Origin: Thermomicrobiales bacterium
GTDB lineage: Bacteria > Chloroflexota > Chloroflexia > Thermomicrobiales > UBA6265
Length of the DNA stretch: 64,000 bases
Reading direction: 5' to 3'
Assembly (NCBI GenBank): GCA_023957115.1
Contig: JAMLHN010000006.1
Location: forward strand, 62,001-126,000
This document shows positions 38,055-45,986 of the stretch, in pieces; position 1 is the stretch's first letter; the number at the start of each line of letters is the position of its first letter. The notes under the pieces are model-generated. The model made no database searches, was not told the DNA's origin, and was given only the letters and a program-made list of their open reading frames with translations. A program made the position numbers and the translations under genes.

Positions 38055-38170
38055 GCAGGCAGCACGCAGCAGGCAGCACGCAGAACGAGAAAAGATGGGG
38101 AGATGCCGGTGCCCGTGTCACTCATGCGAATCCAGCACCTCCGCGTGCCGCGTGCTGCCTGCTGCCTGCT
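38055..38170. repeat. Heptamer-word inverted element B
   Basis: The left arm 38055-38082 is GCAGGCA, GCACGCA, GCAGGCA, GCACGCA. The right arm 38143-38170 is GCGTGCC, GCGTGCT, GCCTGCT, GCCTGCT. Both arms are exactly four heptamers in inverted orientation, 60 bp apart. It sits between the pepF start and the ISAs1-type insertion. Confidence 0.85.
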
Positions 38171-38183
38171 TCGGCAGGGACTT

Positions 38184-39487
38184 CAGGGCTTATGCGCGAG
38201 TGAGCAGGGAGGGATGACAACGAACGAGCTCCACTGGCAGGATAGATCGTAGCTACCCGACCCCATCCCGCCAAGGAGCTCATCATGCAGTCTACGGTAT
38301 CCCCGACCCCGTTGGCCGTCACACCGGCCAGCCTGTTCGACGCCTTTGCCCAGGTGCCGGACCCACGGCGCGCCGCCAGCGTGCACTTTCCCCTCGCCGC
38401 GATCTTAGCCACGACGGTGGCGGCGGTCCTCTCCGGTCAGCAGTCGGTGCTGGCCATCAGTGAGTGGATCGCTCGGCAGCCCGCAGAAATGCGGACCTCC
38501 TTGGGCTTTCCCGATGCGACCACTCCCCACCAATCGACCGTACAGCGCCTTTTTGCCAAACTCGATAGCCAGACGCTGAGTCACGCGTTGAGCACCTTCG
38601 TAGCGTCGGTTGCCGAGCCGGGGGAGACGCCGCTCACCGGGGTTGCCATCGACGGCAAGGCGCACCGGGGCCGCTTGCCATTTGGCCACGCGGGCTGTCC
38701 GGTCCATGCCGTAAGCGCCATCTGCCATCGGACGGGGGTCGTCTTGGCACAGCACGCGGTCGACGCGGTACGGCAGACCGATCGCGCCGAGGCGGAACTG
38801 ACGGTTGCTCCGAAGCTGATCGAGCGCATCGCCTGGCCGGGACGGGTCCTGACGGGCGATGCCTTGTACTGCCAGCGGTCCCTGTGCCAGCAGGTGGTGG
38901 CGGCCGGAGGTGACTATCTGCTGGTCGTCAAGCAGAATCAGCCGCAACTCTTTGCCGATATCCAGCTGCTCTTCGATCCGCCGACACAGTTGCGCACCAT
39001 ACCCTTGCACGATCGACGACAGGCCGAAACGATCGAGTCCGGGCATGGACGACGGCAGGATCGGCGGCGGCTGACGGCATCGACCGACCTGGTCGGCTAT
39101 CTCGATTGGCCCGGGCATGCCCAGGTGCTGCGCATCGAACGCACGTGGGAGGAACACCACCAGCCACACCGGTCTCTCACCTATGCCATCACGAGTCTGT
39201 CCCCAGCACGAGCCGATGCCGCGCAATTGCTGGCGCTCAAACGGGGGCATTGGACCATCGAAAACCGGTTGCATCGATGCAAAGATGTCAACTTTGGGGA
39301 AGATGCCAGCTTGATCCATACGGGATCCGGGCCGCAGATCATGACGCTGGTGCGCGACGTCGCCATCGGTCTGCTCTACCTCACCGGTGTTCGGCAGATT
39401 GCGGCTCGGCTGCGGTGGCATGCCCAATACCCAGCGGAAGCCGTTGCCTTGGTCATTGACCCACTCCCTACTCGCGCATAAGCCCTG
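38184..39487 (+). mobile_element. Complete ISAs1-family insertion sequence
   Basis: A 1304-bp element bounded by a perfect 18-bp terminal inverted repeat (CAGGGCTTATGCGCGAGT at 38184-38201 and its complement at 39470-39487). It is flanked by an exact 10-bp direct repeat GCAGGGACTT at 38174-38183 and 39488-39497, the target-site duplication. It carries one intact transposase gene. Intact ends and duplication mean the insertion is recent. Confidence 0.95.
38285..39481 (+). CDS. ISAs1-family DDE transposase
   Basis: A 398-residue transposase with the N-terminal P-D-P-R-R signature of H-repeat/ISAs1 proteins. It has the first catalytic Asp in V-A-I-D-G-K-A, the second in L-T-G-D-A-L-Y-C-Q, and a C-terminal R-G-H-W-x-I-E-N-R-L-H with the Glu. 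The ATG at 38285 follows AAGGAG. The stop lies inside the right terminal repeat. The frame is intact, so the element may be active. Confidence 0.95.
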   Translation: MQSTVSPTPLAVTPASLFDAFAQVPDPRRAASVHFPLAAILATTVAAVLSGQQSVLAISEWIARQPAEMRTSLGFPDATTPHQSTVQRLFAKLDSQTLSHALSTFVASVAEPGETPLTGVAIDGKAHRGRLPFGHAGCPVHAVSAICHRTGVVLAQHAVDAVRQTDRAEAELTVAPKLIERIAWPGRVLTGDALYCQRSLCQQVVAAGGDYLLVVKQNQPQLFADIQLLFDPPTQLRTIPLHDRRQAETIESGHGRRQDRRRLTASTDLVGYLDWPGHAQVLRIERTWEEHHQPHRSLTYAITSLSPARADAAQLLALKRGHWTIENRLHRCKDVNFGEDASLIHTGSGPQIMTLVRDVAIGLLYLTGVRQIAARLRWHAQYPAEAVALVIDPLPTRA

Positions 39488-39506
39488 GCAGGGACTTAGT
39501 GTCATA

Positions 39507-39535
39507 TTGACAATTACTCCCGGCCTGACTATGCT
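39507..39535 (+). promoter_or_regulatory. nadA promoter
   Basis: TTGACA (39507-39512) and TATGCT (39530-39535) with exactly 17 bp between. The insertion sequence ends only 10 bp (one target duplication) plus nine bases upstream of the -35 box, so any upstream activator site has been displaced. Confidence 0.75.
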
Positions 39536-39633
39536 TGACGCAGTCATGAGGGAATCGGAGGCTGTCGAAAATGCACCGGTTGTCTGGCGTCAGACCCGGT
39601 TTCCCGATTCACCTCGAAGGAGCCCGAGGCCGA

Positions 39634-40884
39634 ATGTCCTCAACGATCAAACATCCTATCGATCCCTTGCCGCTCTCGCTGAAGTTTGGAGACAAGGGCT
39701 CGGAGTGGTTCGACAATCAGCAGCTCGGCGTGGCGACCTGCGTCCCTGAAGAGGGGACTGGCGCCTACGAGACGCTGTTCACCTACGGATCGACTCCCAA
39801 GAAACAAGCCAAGATCCCGCGTGAGTATTTCAAGATGCCGGTCGACGAGCGCGAGGCCCGCACCTGGGAAGCGCGCAATGCCATCGGCGACAAGCTGGTC
39901 ATTCTTGGACACCATTACCAGCGTGACGAGGTCATCAAGTTTGCCGATTTCCGCGGCGACTCCTACAAGCTCTCCAAGGAAGCCGCCACCCGCGGCGAAG
40001 CCGATTTCATCCTCTTCTGCGGGGTGCACTTCATGGCCGAAAGCGCCGAAGTGCTCGGTCAGCCCCACCAGCAGGTGATTCTGCCGAATATGGAAGCTGG
40101 TTGTTCGATGGCCGACATGGCCAAACCAGTCGATGTCGAGAACTGCTGGGCCGAGCTGAGACGCTTGGGAATCGGCAATGTCGTCCCGGTCACCTATATG
40201 AACTCGGCCGCCAGCCTCAAAGCCTTCTGCGGGAAGAACGGCGGCATCGTCTGCACCTCGTCGAATGCCGAGCGCGTCTACGATTGGGCCTTCGAATGGG
40301 GCGAGCGCATCCTCTTCTTCCCGGACGAGCATCTGGGACGAAATACAGGATTGAAGAAGGGTATCCCACTCGACAAGATGGTCGTCTGGGATCCGTTCCA
40401 GCCCCTCGGTGGCAACACCGAGGAAGAGCTGCGCAACGCGACGGTCATCCTCTGGAAAGGCTACTGCTCGGTGCATGCACGCTTCACGGTCGAGCAAATC
40501 GAGACCGCGCGGCTGGCGTACCCCGACGTGCAGGTCATCGTCCACCCGGAATGCGACTATCGGGTCGTCCAGGCGGCCGATTACGACGGCTCGACCGAGA
40601 AGATCATCAATACGGTCGTCGACGCACCAGCAGGTTCGACCTGGGCAATCGGCACCGAGATCAACCTCGTCAATCGCTTGCAGGAAGAACTGCCGGACAA
40701 GAAGATCTTCTGCCTCGATCCAGTCATCTGCCCCTGTTCCACCATGTATCGGGTACACCCCGCCTACGTGCTTTGGACACTGGAGCATCTGGCCCAGGGG
40801 GAGGTCGTCAACCGAGTCGACGTCGATCCAGTCACCAAGAAAGATGCCCTGATCGCGTTGGAACGCATGCTGCTCGTGCCGTGA
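39634..40884 (+). CDS. nadA: Quinolinate synthase A
   Basis: NadA condenses iminoaspartate with dihydroxyacetone phosphate to quinolinate for NAD synthesis, using a 4Fe-4S cluster. The 416-residue protein has G-H-H-Y-Q-R-D-E, the first cluster Cys in the M-E-A-G-C-S-M-A-D-M region, Y-M-N-S-A-A, H-P-E-C and C-P-C-S-T-M near the C-terminus. I chose the ATG at 39634, after GGAG; an upstream ATG at 39571 would add residues that look non-coding. No nadB or nadC is nearby. Confidence 0.93.
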   Translation: MSSTIKHPIDPLPLSLKFGDKGSEWFDNQQLGVATCVPEEGTGAYETLFTYGSTPKKQAKIPREYFKMPVDEREARTWEARNAIGDKLVILGHHYQRDEVIKFADFRGDSYKLSKEAATRGEADFILFCGVHFMAESAEVLGQPHQQVILPNMEAGCSMADMAKPVDVENCWAELRRLGIGNVVPVTYMNSAASLKAFCGKNGGIVCTSSNAERVYDWAFEWGERILFFPDEHLGRNTGLKKGIPLDKMVVWDPFQPLGGNTEEELRNATVILWKGYCSVHARFTVEQIETARLAYPDVQVIVHPECDYRVVQAADYDGSTEKIINTVVDAPAGSTWAIGTEINLVNRLQEELPDKKIFCLDPVICPCSTMYRVHPAYVLWTLEHLAQGEVVNRVDVDPVTKKDALIALERMLLVP

Positions 40885-40892
40885 CGAGGAGT

Positions 40893-41899
40893 TAGAGCAA
40901 AGACCTAAAGGGTTGCCAATGTGGCACGATCGTGCCATGCTGTGGCATGCCCCCGTGCCTATTCGGTCGACCTCCGTGAACGGTGATGGCAGCCGTGGCG
41001 GACGGCTGCTCCATTGCTGAGGCGGCCCACCGGTTTCCGTCAGGGTCGATGCGATCTATGACTGGCGGCGCCGACGGCAGACCACCGGGTCGCTGGCGCC
41101 GACGACCCGCCACTGCGGACGCCCTCGTCGCGTGAGCCCGGAGATGGATCGGGCACTGCAGGCGCAGATCGACGCGGAGCCCGATGCTACCCTGACCGAG
41201 TTGCAGGCGTGGCTGGCCACGGAGCATGGGCTCGTCGTCGGTCGTGGCACGGTCATTCGGGCCGTGGCGCGACTGGATCGTCCCCGAAAAAAGAGTCTGA
41301 TCGCCACCGAGCGCGATCCTGAGCAGCGGGCAGCGTGGCACCAGGACCAGGCGCGGTTGGTGGCCGACGATCTGGTCTTTCTGGACGAAACCAGTACCCA
41401 GATCACCCTGACCCGCCGCCATGGCCCGGCCCCGTGGGCACCGGCTGGTCGCGGCGGTTCCCCGCAACACGGACGCAACGTCACCTGCCTGGCCGCGTTG
41501 CGCACAACCGGGTGGGACCATCCCTGGTCTTCGAAGGTGCGCTCAATGGACCGGTCTTTGCCCAGTGGGTGCGCACGCAGTTGGTGCCGACCTTGCGACC
41601 GGGTCAGATCGTGATCCTGGACAACCTGAATGTGCATAAGGCTCCCGAGGCGCGGCGGGCCATTGAGGCCGCTGGGTGTCAGCTGCGCTTCCTGCCAGCC
41701 TATTCGCCGGACTTCAATCCGATCGAACTGGTCTTCAGCCGGCTCAAGACCCACCTGCGCACCATCGCCGCACGCACGGTCGATGCCTTGATGACGGCAA
41801 TCGGGGATGGGCTCAATGCCGTCACCGCCACCGATGCCCGCAACTGCGTGCGCCATGCTGGGTATTCTAACCAGGGCGACCTTTTCGGTCTGCGCTCTA
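40893..41899 (+). mobile_element. Degenerate IS630-family insertion sequence
   Basis: About 1007 bp bounded by imperfect inverted repeats: the left TAGAGCAAAGACC matches the complement of the right end at about 20 of 25 positions. TA is present at both outer ends, as expected for the TA target of IS630 elements. It sits eight bases after the nadA stop. The transposase is frameshifted, so the element is not autonomous. Confidence 0.8.
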
Positions 41900-42012
41900 G
41901 GAGCGGGGAGTTCGAGTTGGGAATTTCGAGTACCGTTCCTAACTCCTACATCCGAACTCCCAACTCCTCCGCTGGACTCCGAGCACCCGGCTCGCATAGA
42001 ATCCGCCCATGA
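40942..42012 (+). pseudogene. IS630-family transposase, frameshifted
   Basis: Pieces in at least three frames. A helix-turn-helix N-terminus (A-Y-S-V-D-L-R-E-R, then A-D-G-C-S-I-A-E-A-A-H-R-F) is broken near 40980. A central part has L-V-F-L-D-E-T-S (first catalytic Asp). After a shift near 41500, the C-terminal part has I-L-D-N-L-N-V-H-K and A-Y-S-P-D-F-N-P-I-E with the remaining acidic residues. The final frame runs past the right terminal repeat to a TGA at 42010-42012, overlapping the peroxiredoxin start. Confidence 0.82.
41900..41965. repeat. Heptamer-word inverted element C
   Basis: The left arm 41900-41927 (GGAGCGG, GGAGTTC, GAGTTGG, GAATTTC) and right arm 41938-41965 (CCTAACT, CCTACAT, CCGAACT, CCCAACT) are four words each with a 10-bp gap. 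It is wedged between the IS630 right end and the peroxiredoxin gene, so it lies in that gene's leader or promoter region. Confidence 0.7.
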
Positions 42013-42496
42013 CCGATCAGCCGTTGCCAGGACCACATGTTGGAGACACGGCGCCTGATTTCACGCTTGCCAGCACAAGCGGAACGTCGGTCACCCTCTC
42101 GAACTACTTCGGCGCCTATCGCGTGCTCCTGATCTTCTATCCTAAGGATTTCACCTCCGGCTGAACGAACCAGCTGTCCGCGGTTCGCAGGGCAATCGAC
42201 TCCTATCGAGATCTCGATACCGTTCCATTCGGCATCAGTGGAGACGACCTCGACAGCCACGAGCGATTCAAGGCGCATCTCAAGCTGCCATTCGATCTGC
42301 TGGTTGACGGGGATTTGTCCGCTCCCGCGAGTACGGCGCATTGAAACCGGTTCCGGGGCAACCCGGGGTCTACGGCGACAAGATCAACCGCACCGTTTTC
42401 ATCGTCGGCAAGGACGGTACGATCATCTATCGCGCCAACGGCATCCCGTCGACCGATGACCTGCTTACTACCATCCGCCACGCCGGGGACGAGTAG
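42009..42496 (+). CDS. PrxQ/BCP-like peroxiredoxin with UGA at the catalytic Cys (candidate selenoprotein), plus one downstream frameshift
   Basis: A thiol peroxidase of about 162 residues that would reduce H2O2 and organic peroxides, fed by thioredoxin. It starts V-G-D-T-A-P-D-F-T-L. Codon 52 (42162-42164) is TGA, exactly where the family has its peroxidatic Cys: F-Y-P-K-D-F-T-S-G-[UGA]-T. The frame continues perfectly afterwards (N-Q-L-S-A-V-R-R-A-I, then F-G-I-S-G-D). A hairpin follows the UGA at SECIS distance. The resolving Cys of PrxQ, five residues on, is Ser. Near 42321-42323 a one-base deletion shifts the frame; the C-terminal part (R-E-Y-G-A-L-K-P, F-I-V-G-K-D-G-T) ends at TAG 42494-42496. 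A plain pseudogene or error is the alternative. Confidence 0.75.
42175..42194 (+). promoter_or_regulatory. Candidate bacterial SECIS element
   Basis: TGTCC-GCG pairs with CGC-GGGCA around a three-base loop GTT (42183-42185), with a bulged A at 42189: eight base pairs including one G-T. The loop begins 18 bases after the UGA and its first base is G. These values fit the published bacterial SECIS rules (stem of 4-16 bp, loop 16-37 bases from UGA, G within the first two loop bases). Confidence 0.6.
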
Positions 42497-42506
42497 CAAG
42501 ACGAAG

Positions 42507-42657
42507 TCCTGAGTCCTTCCTGAGTCCTGAGTCCTGAGTCCTGAGTCCTGAGTCCTGAGTCCTGAGTCCTGAGAGGAACGGTAGTCTCAAATGGACACGA
42601 AGGTAGCGCGTTTGCGCCACCTTCTAACGATCTTCTCAGGACTCAAGCCTCAGGACC
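42507..42657. repeat. Heptamer-word inverted element D, long TCCTGAG array
   Basis: 42507-42573 holds TCCTGAG once, a partial TCCT, then eight perfect TCCTGAG copies. The inverted arm 42635-42655 reads CTCAGGA, CTCAAGC, CTCAGGA. The arms begin 11 bases after the peroxiredoxin stop and end against the pgi stop codon, so transcripts from both convergent genes would carry a strong hairpin. Confidence 0.9.
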
Positions 42658-44061
42658 TACACAACGTACGCCGGTCCCTCGGGCTCCCTGGTCAGAGTCG
42701 TGCGGAGATCCTCGTACCCCTCGCGGCCCATCAGCGCATAGGTGGCGTTCTTGCCGGCTTCGACGCCCGGTTGCCCGAAGGGGTTGACCCCGTAGAGTCC
42801 ACCGGCGACGACGGTCTGAAATTCGTGCATGAAGTAGAACTCGCCCACAATCGCGGCGTCGATGGTCGGTACCATCAGCATGAGATTCGGCCGGTTTGCT
42901 TCCGTCAACGCCCAGGCGGTCGCGATGCGCTCACGATCGAGCAATGTTCCGAGCTCGGCCCCGTCGAGGTAATCGAGGTCGGGAATCCCTTCCGGGTGCC
43001 GTCGATCTTCACCTCGGCGCGATAACGCTCGATCCCGGTGAGCAGAGCAGCTTGTCGTTCGGACCCTCGGTGTAGAGCTGAATCTGGGAATGCTGGTCGA
43101 TCGCCCCCAGCGCCTTGATCGGCGTCTGCCCGGCGAAGACTTCCTTCCCATCGGTCCCGAGTCGTTTGCCCAGGCTTTCCGCCCAAAGCTGCCGGAACCA
43201 GTCCGCGATACCGAAAAGCGCATCCGCATAGGGCATCATGACGAGCATCGACTTGCCCTTTTCGGTATCGGCCAGATAAGCGATCGCGGCAAAGAGCGCA
43301 GCTGGATTCTCGAAGATATCGGTCGATCTGCAGCGTTCCCGCATCGCGGCGGCGCCATCGAGCAGGCCGCCGATATCGACCCCGCACATGGCGGCCGGCA
43401 ACATGCCGACCGCGCTCAGTACGGTCTGACGCCCATCGACCCCGGGCGGAACGGGAAAGGTTCGATACCCCTCATGATCGGCCAACTGGCGCAGAAGGCC
43501 GCTCTCCGGATCGGTCGTGGCAACGATCTCAGCGCGGGCGTTTTCCTTGCCTACCGCCTTCTCCAACGCATCTTGCACGACCAGGAAGTTGGCCATGGTT
43601 TCGGCGGTCTGACCGCTCTTGGTGACGACATTGACCAGGGTCTTCGACAAATCGACGGTCGAGAGCGTAGCGGCAACTTTTTCAGGGTCGGGATTGTCAA
43701 GCACGAAAAAACGTGGCCCACCGCGTTGCGCTGCCGGGAGAAGGTTGCGATAGGGATGTGCGAGCGCCTGGATGGCGGAGATCGCGCCCAGCGACGAACC
43801 GCCGATACCGATCAGAATGAAATCGTCGTATTTGGAGCGGTTCTCAGTTGCGAATGTCTCGATCTCTGCGACAAGGGCCTTGTTGTCCGGCAAGTCGATC
43901 CATTTCTGATCGCCCGCTGCATGTTCCGCCCAAATCCGCTCGATCTCTTTGGCCGCTCTGGGAGCCACGGTCCTGAGCTGTTCATCGCTCAAGCCGCTCG
44001 CTTCTCCAACTGCCGAGACCATCGCATTCCGATAGTCGAGCCTGATACGCGATTCCGCCAC
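42657..44061 (-). pseudogene. pgi: Glucose-6-phosphate isomerase, two frameshifts
   Basis: Pgi interconverts glucose-6-phosphate and fructose-6-phosphate. The first 340 or so residues (from GTG 44059-44061 behind GGAGG) are intact, with I-G-I-G-G-S-S-L-G, T-K-S-G-Q-T-A-E-T and D-Q-H-S-Q-I-Q-L-Y. Near 43043-43047 the frame shifts for about 15 codons (T-G-I-E-R-Y-R-A-E-V), then shifts again near 42993-42999 into the last part. That part has V-G-E-F-Y-F-M-H-E-F and V-N-P-F-G-Q-P-G-V-E, which contains the catalytic-region C-terminus, and ends at TAG 42657. Two close indels in a central housekeeping gene point to local sequence error. Confidence 0.85.
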
Positions 44062-44103
44062 GACATCCTCCACTGTCTGCCATTCCAACCCGAAACGATG
44101 GTA

Positions 44104-44235
44104 GCACGCGGCAGGTAGCAAGCAGCACGCGGAGGAATCGGGAAACGACTGCGGCGCGACGCCCCTGCCAGCCTTCTCCGGCCCCGGGCCACCTTACTCG
44201 TTTCTGTGTGTCGCCTGCCGCGTGTTGCCTGCTAC
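44104..44235. repeat. Heptamer-word inverted element E
   Basis: The left arm 44104-44131 is GCACGCG, GCAGGTA, GCAAGCA, GCACGCG. The right arm 44212-44232 is CGCCTGC, CGCGTGT, TGCCTGC. The words resemble element B. It lies between pgi and the 2Fe-2S gene, right arm four bases from that gene's stop. Confidence 0.75.
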
Positions 44236-44238
44236 TCG

Positions 44239-44499
44239 TCAATCGTCGTCCGACGGCGGGACCGTTGCGGCCAGGGTATCGAGGCGGATTTGGCGCACCG
44301 GTGGGCGCATGGTCATCGGATCGTGCTCGTCTTCTTCCAGCAGGCGCCGGACCTCGCTGATGCAATACGCCCCCTGGCACCGGCCCATCCCGACACGGGT
44401 ATGCCGCTTGACATCGTTGACGGTCGATTTCCCTTCGGCGATGACCTGCTCGACCCGTTCCAGAGTGATGTCTTCGCATCGGCAGAGATAGTTGGTCAT
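44239..44499 (-). CDS. BFD-like 2Fe-2S binding small protein
   Basis: An 86-residue protein with four cysteines at positions 6, 8, 41 and 46 (C-R-C and C-Q-G-A-Y-C), the bacterioferritin-associated-ferredoxin fold that holds one 2Fe-2S cluster. Such domains are small subunits of heteromeric FAD amino-acid or opine oxidases. Its start overlaps the preceding FAD gene by four bases, so it is made with it. The C-terminal 35 residues after the cluster region look disordered. Confidence 0.88.
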   Translation of the reverse strand: MTNYLCRCEDITLERVEQVIAEGKSTVNDVKRHTRVGMGRCQGAYCISEVRRLLEEDEHDPMTMRPPVRQIRLDTLAATVPPSDDD

Positions 44500-45443
44500 T
44501 GGCTCACCTCGATCGGCACCTGCCAGGGCTGCCGGTGAATCGGCTCGGATCCGAGATACCGCGTACGATTGGGCTGGCGTTCGGCGATCTGGCCCGCGAT
44601 TCGGCCGACCTCGTCGTCACTCATACGCCCGAGGGATCGAACAAGCCGGGCGGCGGCATATGCCCCGTCCAGAGCACAGACGTCGACCGAATCGACCCCA
44701 GCGGCATCCCCTGCCACGACCAACCCAGCCGGAACATGATGCTCCTCCCCATGCTGATGCGGAGCCCAGCCGCCTTTTGCAGGCATCCAGACCAGGCTAT
44801 GCCCAGCCATCGTGGCAAGTTGCAGATCGGGTTCGCGGCCCACGGCCACAGCTACGATATCGACCGAAGACTCCTTGCCGTTCATCAACACTCGCTCGAC
44901 GCCGCCCCCCCCCCGAACGGAGATCGAGCGTGCGTCGTCTTCAGAAACAAGCGCCACGATCTGACCACCGGCGCCGCGAACCGCATGCGCGGTAACCGCC
45001 CCATCAGGACCGTCACCGAGGATGAGCACCCGCTTCCCGGGCAACACGCCGAACTCTCCGATCAACCGTCGCAACCCGGACCCGGTCATAACACCGGGAA
45101 GCGCGTTGCCATCGAACGCCAATCCGCGATCGATGGATCCGGTCGCCAGAATCACGTGCTCGCTTTCGAGCACCTCTGGGCCGTTGGGGGTTTCGAGGGG
45201 AATCCGCCAACCCGGGAAGAGCCCCCAGGCAATGGTGCTCGAACGAATCGTCACTCCGTGCGCCGCACAATCGGACAGGATAGAGGACAGATCGACCGCC
45301 TCGGTCCAATCGAAGAGCAGACGCCCTCCGGGTCTGGGCCGTTCGTCGATCACCGTGACCGTCAAACCGGCCCGTGCAGCGGTCGACGCAGCCGAGAGTC
45401 CGGCCGGACCTCCACCGACGATCACTACCCCTGGCGCGGTCAT
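44496..45443 (-). CDS. FAD/NAD(P)-dependent oxidoreductase (HcnB/opine oxidase subunit A-like)
   Basis: A 315-residue flavoprotein with the dinucleotide motif V-I-V-G-G-G-P-A-G-L-S-A-A at residues 7-19, a G-G-R-L-L signature, an A-T-G-S-I-D second-site motif and a final V-V-A-G-D-A-A-G-V. It resembles the alpha-type subunit of hydrogen cyanide synthase, opine oxidase and dye-linked proline dehydrogenases, which pass electrons between flavin and 2Fe-2S subunits. It overlaps both neighbours by four bases. The substrate-oxidizing DAO-type flavin subunit expected in these complexes is not adjacent. The run of ten C at about 44906-44915 is a spot for indel error. Confidence 0.85.
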   Translation of the reverse strand: MTAPGVVIVGGGPAGLSAASTAARAGLTVTVIDERPRPGGRLLFDWTEAVDLSSILSDCAAHGVTIRSSTIAWGLFPGWRIPLETPNGPEVLESEHVILATGSIDRGLAFDGNALPGVMTGSGLRRLIGEFGVLPGKRVLILGDGPDGAVTAHAVRGAGGQIVALVSEDDARSISVRGGGGVERVLMNGKESSVDIVAVAVGREPDLQLATMAGHSLVWMPAKGGWAPHQHGEEHHVPAGLVVAGDAAGVDSVDVCALDGAYAAARLVRSLGRMSDDEVGRIAGQIAERQPNRTRYLGSEPIHRQPWQVPIEVSQ

Positions 45444-45775
45444 GGGCCCACCTCAGGCTCGACCGCTCCGTGCCCGCGTTGCATACGGACGTCCATTCCG
45501 GCGCGCACTGGCGTCAGGCACGCCCGCTGGTTCGCCTGACCGTCGACGACGACCAGGCAATCCGCGCACCGGCCCACGAAACAAAAGCCGCCGCGCCGGT
45601 CGCCAGCAATCTCGGTCATCGTGAATACCCGCACCCCGGCCGCCAGCAACGCCGTCGCGATCGTGTCGGATTCATAGGCAACCACGGTCTGCCCTTCGAA
45701 GGACAGCGAAACAGGCGCGCCCGCCGGTTCGCCAATCCTGGCAGCGCTGTGTCGATTCTGCTGCTCGATCACCAT
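45440..45775 (-). CDS. 2Fe-2S ferredoxin-like subunit (HcnA/SoxA N-terminus-like)
   Basis: A 111-residue plant-type 2Fe-2S domain protein with cysteines at 65, 70, 73 and 86 (C-F-V-G-R-C-A-D-C, then A-C). The fold is that of the N-terminal part of sarcosine oxidase alpha and of HcnA. ATG 45773-45775 follows AGGAG. It is the first gene of a three-gene, translationally coupled operon, divergent from the class III aminotransferase at 45987. The pairing suggests oxidation or transamination of the same amino compound. Confidence 0.87.
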   Translation of the reverse strand: MVIEQQNRHSAARIGEPAGAPVSLSFEGQTVVAYESDTIATALLAAGVRVFTMTEIAGDRRGGFCFVGRCADCLVVVDGQANQRACLTPVRAGMDVRMQRGHGAVEPEVGP

Positions 45776-45986
45776 CGATCCACTCCTGAAACGTTTTGGA
45801 ACGCAGGCAGCATGGCATTTTTCGGTTGATGCCGTCAAACCATGATTCGCGTTTCGGATGGCTGGTGTATGCACGGCCTCCGCTATACTCCAGGCTCAAC
45901 AGTGGCGCGGATCTGCAGAGTCCCTTTTCGCCACCGAGGTCGGTTCGCGCTTTCCAGAGACGGCGCGTACCAGGAGGTCATACATA

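Noticed and set aside
40892-41521. Minus-strand open frame opposite the IS630-type transposase
   Set aside because: It mirrors the transposase codons and has no family features; terminal repeats and catalytic motifs support the + strand gene.
42905-43387. Independent small gene within pgi
   Set aside because: Only about 15 codons of it match the Pgi sequence; it is the middle frame between the two frameshifts.
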